NCBI GenBank assembly: GCA_963169595.1
Contig: CAUJFM010000240.1
Coordinates: 1 to 7,059, forward strand
From: Bacteroidota bacterium
GTDB taxonomy: Bacteria; Bacteroidota; Bacteroidia; Flavobacteriales_F; PHOS-HE28
Direction of reading: 5' to 3'
DNA: 7,059 nucleotides
The position numbers were made by a program, and so were the translations under genes. A model generated the notes under the pieces. The model did no database searches, was not told the DNA's origin, and saw nothing but the letters and a program-made list of their open reading frames with translations. Shown here one piece after another: positions 4,498 through 7,059 of this stretch (position 1 is its first letter; every line of letters starts with the position of its first letter).

Positions 4498-6828
4498 ATG
4501 CTCCCCCCATATCGCGCGCTCCTCTATTGTGCGCTCCTGCCCTTGGCCACCCTGGCACCCAACGTCCTGCGCGCCCAATGCTGCGATCATCACCTGATGA
4601 TGCAGGACAGCTACGGCGACGGCTGGAACGGCGGCCAACTGGAGGTGCGCATCAACGGGGCCTCCGTGGGGGTGTTCGCCGCCGCGGGGGATGGCAGCAC
4701 CGCCGTGTTCACCGCGTGCACCGGCGATGCCATCCAGCTCATCTACACCGGCGGCGACTGGGAGAACGAGAACACCTATCAGCTGGTGGGCACCTATGGC
4801 AACGTGCTCTTCGCCGATGGCCCGGAGCCCGGCACCGGCACGGTCTTCACCGGCACGGCCGATTGCTCCGTGGTGCCCCTGCCCGGCACCGCGCCCTGCA
4901 CCGCACTGCCCATCGATACGGTGGAGTGCATGGTGGCCAACAACACCGGCGCCCCCGGCAGCGGCTTCAACCCCGGCTGCGCCAACTACAACGGACAGGA
5001 CCTCTGGTACGCCATGCCCGTGCCCCCCTCGGGCAACGTGCTCGTGAGCACCGCCAACACCGGAGGCCTCAACGACACCGGCGTGGCGCTGTGGACCGGC
5101 CCCGACTGCTTCAGTCTCGCGCTGCAGGGGTGCGACGACGATGGTGGCGAAGGCTACTTCTCGCGACTCGCAGCCAATGAGCTCCCGGCCGGCCAGATGC
5201 TCTTCATCCAGGTGTTCGGCTATGGGGGCGCTGCGGGCGCCTTCGAACTGTGCGTGGAGGACCTGGGCGTGGTGCAACTGGACAGCACGCGCCTGCCCAT
5301 CGTGCTCCTGCACACCCAGGGGCAGTCGATCCCCTTTGATGGCAAGATCACCGCGCAGATGGAGGTGAAGTACAACGGACCCGGCACCTTCACGCAGGTC
5401 ACCGACCCCAGCAACGAGTATAATGGCACCATCGGCATCGGCATTCGGGGCGCCACCTCCAGCGGCTATCCGCAGACGCCCTTCAGCATCGAGACGCGCA
5501 ACGCCGACGGCAGCAACAACAACGTGCCGCTGCTGGGCATGCCCGCTGAGAACGACTGGGCGCTGCTGAGCAATTTCAACGACCGCTCGCTGGTGCGCAA
5601 CGCACTGGCCACGCACCTGGCGCGCGCCATGGGGCAGTACGCGCCGCGCATGCACCTGTGCGAAGTGCTGCTGGACAGCGCCTACCGCGGCATCTACGTC
5701 CTCGCCGAGACCATCAAGCGCGACAATGGCCGCGTGGACATCGCCCGCCTGGACAGCATCGAGAACACCGGCGAACCGCGCACCGGCGGCTACATCCTGG
5801 AGCAGAACCTCTGGAACCCGCAGAACAGCTTCCAGTCCAACTACTCCCCCATCGACCATCCCGGCTTCGATGTGCACTTCCTCTACGACTACCCCGAGCC
5901 CGATGTGATCACCGATGCGCAGAAGGTATACATCGCGTCCTTCGTGGACACGCTGGAAACGGCGCTCTACAGCAGCACCTTCACCGACCCGGCCACCGGC
6001 TACCACGCCTACCTGGACGTGCCCTCCTTCATCAACTACTTCCTGGTGAACGAGCTGGCGCGCAACAACGACGGTTTCAAGAAGAGCGTGTTCTTCCACA
6101 AGGACCGCAACAGCAACGGTGGCAAGCTGAAGGCCGGTCCCGTGTGGGACTTCGACTGGGCGTGGAAGAACCTGTGGGGCTGCGAGCTCTTCAGCAACAC
6201 CGATGGCAGTGGCTGGGCGCACCGCATCAACGATTGTGTCACCGACAACTACTCCACCGGGTGGGCCATCCGCCTGCTGCAGGACAGCACCTTCGCGAAC
6301 GAACTGCGCTGCACCTACGAGGAGCACCGCACCAGTGTGCTGTCCAACGCCGCCATCCACGCGTGGATCGACAGCGTGGGGACCCTGGTGGCCGAGGCGC
6401 AGGAACGGCACTTCCAGAAGTGGCCCATCCTCGGCGTGAGCGGCCCCGCGCCCGAGGTGCTGCCCTGCGCCACCACCTACGCCGCCGAGCTGGACACCCT
6501 GAAGCATTGGATCGACCTGCGGCTGGCGTGGCTGGATGCGAACATCCCCGGTCTCTGCCTCGGCGTGGGCGTGCCCGAGCGACCCGTTCCGGACCTCACC
6601 TGCCTGCCCAATCCCTCGGATGGCGCCGTGCGCTTCCGCGGTACACTGGATGCCGGTGCCGACTGGGTCCTCAGCGTGCACGACGCGGTGGGCCGGCAGG
6701 TGACGCAGCTGCGGATGCCACCTGGATCGTGTGATGTTCCGCTGCAACTGCCAGGCGCCGGAACCTACCTCTACACGCTGCGCCGCGATGGGCAGGTGGC
6801 GCGGGTGGGACGCGTGGTGGTGTATTGA
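4498..6828 (+). CDS. Secreted CotH kinase family protein with T9SS C-terminal sorting domain
   Basis: The product is 776 residues. The ATG at 4498 gives a signal peptide (MLPPYRALLYCALLPLATLA, cleavage near RA|QCC, before Gln27). Residues 28 to 123 are a small domain with the SYGDGWNGG signature (38-46), seen in several Bacteroidota exported proteins. Residues about 130 to 255 are a PPC-like beta-sandwich (GQDLWYAMPVP, GVALWTGPDC, GCDDDGG, LFIQVFGYGGAAGAFELCVED). Residues about 265 to 680 are the CotH domain: GIGIRGATSSGYPQTPFSIE (312-331), MHLCEVLLDSAYRGIYVLAE (385-404), IKRDNGRVDI (406-415), NYFLVNELARNNDGFKKSVF (513-532) and GPVWDFDWAWKN (547-558), whose paired Asp551 and Asp553 fit the family's metal/ATP-site acidic motif. 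Bacillus spore-coat CotH is an atypical protein kinase; activity here is inferred. A T9SS domain covers about 700 to 776 (CLPNPSDG, VHDAVGRQV, GAGTYLYTL). Eighteen Cys residues suit an exported protein. The gene is intact and 45 bases before the YHYH gene. Confidence 0.92.
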   Translation: MLPPYRALLYCALLPLATLAPNVLRAQCCDHHLMMQDSYGDGWNGGQLEVRINGASVGVFAAAGDGSTAVFTACTGDAIQLIYTGGDWENENTYQLVGTYGNVLFADGPEPGTGTVFTGTADCSVVPLPGTAPCTALPIDTVECMVANNTGAPGSGFNPGCANYNGQDLWYAMPVPPSGNVLVSTANTGGLNDTGVALWTGPDCFSLALQGCDDDGGEGYFSRLAANELPAGQMLFIQVFGYGGAAGAFELCVEDLGVVQLDSTRLPIVLLHTQGQSIPFDGKITAQMEVKYNGPGTFTQVTDPSNEYNGTIGIGIRGATSSGYPQTPFSIETRNADGSNNNVPLLGMPAENDWALLSNFNDRSLVRNALATHLARAMGQYAPRMHLCEVLLDSAYRGIYVLAETIKRDNGRVDIARLDSIENTGEPRTGGYILEQNLWNPQNSFQSNYSPIDHPGFDVHFLYDYPEPDVITDAQKVYIASFVDTLETALYSSTFTDPATGYHAYLDVPSFINYFLVNELARNNDGFKKSVFFHKDRNSNGGKLKAGPVWDFDWAWKNLWGCELFSNTDGSGWAHRINDCVTDNYSTGWAIRLLQDSTFANELRCTYEEHRTSVLSNAAIHAWIDSVGTLVAEAQERHFQKWPILGVSGPAPEVLPCATTYAAELDTLKHWIDLRLAWLDANIPGLCLGVGVPERPVPDLTCLPNPSDGAVRFRGTLDAGADWVLSVHDAVGRQVTQLRMPPGSCDVPLQLPGAGTYLYTLRRDGQVARVGRVVVY

Positions 6829-6873
6829 GCCCAGGGAGATCGAACCTTTCCGCCTGCAGCGGGTCCTACCGCC

Positions 6874-7059
6874 ATGCGCATCCTCCTGAGCTCGCTCGGC
6901 CTGTTGCTGGGCCTGGGCACCACCGCCCAATCCCCGGTGATCACCTCCTGGATCATCAACCCCGGCAGCGAAACGGGCTACGGGGGCATCGCCACCAACG
7001 TGCTCAGCGTGCACTACACCGCCACCGATGTGTACGTGACCAGCACCTGCATCCCCGGC
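6874..7059 (+). CDS. Secreted YHYH-type domain protein, N-terminal fragment (3' end outside window)
   Basis: The frame is open from ATG 6874 to the right edge, 62 codons without a stop. MRILLSSLGLLLGLGTTA is a signal peptide with cleavage before Gln19. The mature part reads ITSWIINPGSETGYGGIATN followed by VLSVHYTATDVYVTSTCIPG. This W-x-x-N...GYGGI-x-x-NV...V-x-Y-T...VYV...GIP-like order is how Bacteroidota YHYH-domain proteins open; I recognise it from memory, and the HYH core itself would lie outside the window. YHYH proteins are exported and of uncertain function. The gene follows the CotH gene on the same strand after 45 bases, so it may be co-transcribed; an imperfect AACCTTTCC at 6843 is a possible own promoter box. 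A T9SS tail cannot be judged because the C-terminus is missing. Confidence 0.72.
   Translation, partial: MRILLSSLGLLLGLGTTAQSPVITSWIINPGSETGYGGIATNVLSVHYTATDVYVTSTCIPG

Noticed and set aside
5658..6734. A 358-codon plus-strand frame inside the CotH gene
   Set aside because: Arg/Pro/His-rich out-of-frame shadow with no domain; it sits wholly within the well-supported CotH frame.
6850..6862. Small hairpin CCGC-CTGCA-GCGG before the YHYH gene
   Set aside because: A 4-bp stem in GC-rich DNA is expected by chance, and no T tract follows.
4378..7014. An 878-codon open frame antisense to the CotH gene
   Set aside because: Its product is an Ala/Gly/Val/His-rich, low-motif sequence typical of the reverse strand of a GC-rich gene. 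The plus-strand reading has a signal peptide, recognisable domains and a sorting tail.

Overview
The window looks like chromosomal DNA of a high-GC member of the Bacteroidota, most likely a Flavobacteriales-type environmental lineage. Three lines of evidence support this. Secreted proteins end in type IX secretion system (T9SS) sorting domains. All four recognisable signal peptides place Gln directly after the predicted cleavage site. Several starts are preceded by boxes resembling the Bacteroidota -7 element TAnnTTTG rather than by normally spaced Shine-Dalgarno sites. No mobile element, CRISPR array, tRNA or rRNA was seen. The window is gene-dense and mostly housekeeping or cell-surface in character; I found no convincing new defence or mobile system.

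Layout, left to right: (1) the 5' part of a small cytoplasmic protein on the minus strand, running off the left edge; (2) a 558-residue secreted seven-unit repeat protein (SBBP/beta-propeller type) with a T9SS domain, plus strand; (3) a 283-residue secreted beta-sandwich protein with a T9SS domain, minus strand; (4) an NRDE/TANGO2-family protein starting at GTG 3037, plus strand; (5) a class I SAM-dependent methyltransferase, minus strand; (6) a 776-residue secreted CotH-kinase protein with two extra N-terminal domains and a T9SS domain, plus strand; (7) the first 62 codons of a secreted YHYH-type protein, plus strand, running off the right edge.

The first six genes alternate strand strictly, giving three divergent pairs (gaps of 144, 95 and 116 bases) and two convergent pairs (gaps of 17 and 4 bases). 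Most genes are therefore probably transcribed alone from their own promoters; only the CotH and YHYH genes could share a transcript. No pathway visibly links the genes. The common theme is export: four of the seven products are secreted, three of them with a visible T9SS tail that should deliver them to the cell surface or medium. The NRDE protein and the methyltransferase are ordinary cytoplasmic proteins sitting between them.
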